5,307 nt of DNA from Flectobacillus sp. Its GTDB lineage: Bacteria; Bacteroidota; Bacteroidia; Cytophagales; Spirosomataceae. The stretch covers positions 1-5,307 of the forward strand of contig JARXAV010000026.1 of assembly GCA_029865665.1 (NCBI GenBank). Reading direction: 5' to 3'. A model generated the notes under the pieces. It worked only from the letters and a program-made list of their open reading frames with translations. It had not been told where the DNA came from and ran no database searches. Of this stretch, positions 4,984-5,307 are shown one piece after another (position 1 is the first letter of the stretch; the number at the start of each line of letters is the position of its first letter). A program made the position numbers and the translations under genes.

Positions 4984-5184
4984 ATGTCTGAAAACCCATT
5001 CAAAATAGTAGAGTCTGATGCTCAAGTACCAGAAGAATTAAAGAAAGCGTTGGTTTCAGAGATTGATACCATACGTAATGCTTCTACACTAATAGAACTA
5101 TTTGTCGGTAATTTTATCAATACGTTCACAAAGTCACTATCTAGTGACTCCGTTGATGACAATAGTACTAATTCTAACGCATAG
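4984..5184 (+). CDS. Small acidic protein of unknown function (66 aa)
   Basis: The product begins MSENPFKIVESDAQVPEELK and is predicted to be mostly helical. Residues 15-34 form a charged amphipathic helix, 35-50 a more hydrophobic one (LIELFVGNFINTF), and 51-66 a Ser/Asp/Asn-rich, probably disordered tail. I recall short proteins beginning MENPFKK...P..LK in Flavobacteriia, often without assigned function, and this resembles them. That likeness is from memory. It follows the sigma factor gene by 168 nt in the same direction. The spacing and the 44-bp promoter-like element between them suggest its own promoter. A partner or regulator of the sigma factor is possible but unproven. No other function should be assumed. 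Confidence 0.6.
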   Translation: MSENPFKIVESDAQVPEELKKALVSEIDTIRNASTLIELFVGNFINTFTKSLSSDSVDDNSTNSNA

Positions 5185-5248
5185 TTTATAAATTTGTACT
5201 CTATTTTATGGAGTTTGTTGTCAAGCAAAACTTTAAAAGACTAATCAA

Positions 5249-5307
5249 ATGTTTAATATTCAAGATATTCTATTAACAACTTTTCAGAAATTAATCACGC
5301 AGTTACA
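5249..5307 (+). CDS. 5' end of an unidentified gene (partial)
   Basis: An ATG at 5249, preceded by the A-rich CTAATCAA, opens a frame that stays free of stops to the window end and reads MFNIQDILLTTFQKLITQL. The amphipathic, Leu/Ile-rich start resembles the N-terminal helix of mechanosensitive channel proteins of this phylum. Nineteen codons are too few to decide. It lies 64 nt after the small acidic protein with no terminator between, so the two may be co-transcribed. Confidence 0.45.
   Translation, partial: MFNIQDILLTTFQKLITQL

Overview
The window looks like chromosomal DNA of a member of the Bacteroidota, most likely a Cytophagales relative. The reasons are an AT-rich composition, the gene order rplM-rpsI-rpsB-tsf, start codons preceded by A-rich stretches with no Shine-Dalgarno sequence, and promoter candidates of the TTTG / TAnnTTTG type used by this phylum. 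The assignment is inferred from protein style and promoter type, not from a search. All recognisable complete genes read on the plus strand.

Layout. Bases 1-44 may be the 5' end of a divergent minus-strand gene. Bases 103-146 hold a 44-bp element that recurs almost unchanged at 4901-4944. A DUF456-type membrane protein follows (166-663). A 326-bp non-coding stretch (664-989) comes next. It holds a perfect 16-bp hairpin, a tandem pair of ~50-bp palindrome-bearing units, a good Bacteroidota-type promoter and a hairpin-containing leader for rplM. The translation block is rplM (L13), rpsI (S9), rpsB (S2) and tsf (EF-Ts), from 990 to 3967. rpsB appears to have its own promoter and leader. A long hairpin separates rpsB from tsf, and a strong intrinsic terminator closes the block after tsf. 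The last part holds an ECF-like sigma-70 family factor with an unusual hydrophobic C-terminal tail (4213-4815), the second copy of the 44-bp element, a 66-residue acidic protein of unknown function (4984-5184) and the start of another reading frame that runs off the window (5249-5307).

How the parts relate. L13, S9 and S2 are ribosome components, and EF-Ts recycles EF-Tu, so the block supplies the translation machinery and is probably growth-regulated. The sigma factor and the small protein form a separate unit behind the tsf terminator. The 44-bp element sits directly upstream of both the DUF456 gene and the small-protein gene, so these two otherwise unrelated genes may share a regulator or promoter class.

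No complete new defence or mobile system is visible. The observations most worth following up are the duplicated 44-bp upstream element, the tandem palindromic units after the DUF456 gene, the replacement of the EF-Ts TDF motif by TEP, and the hydrophobic tail of the sigma factor.
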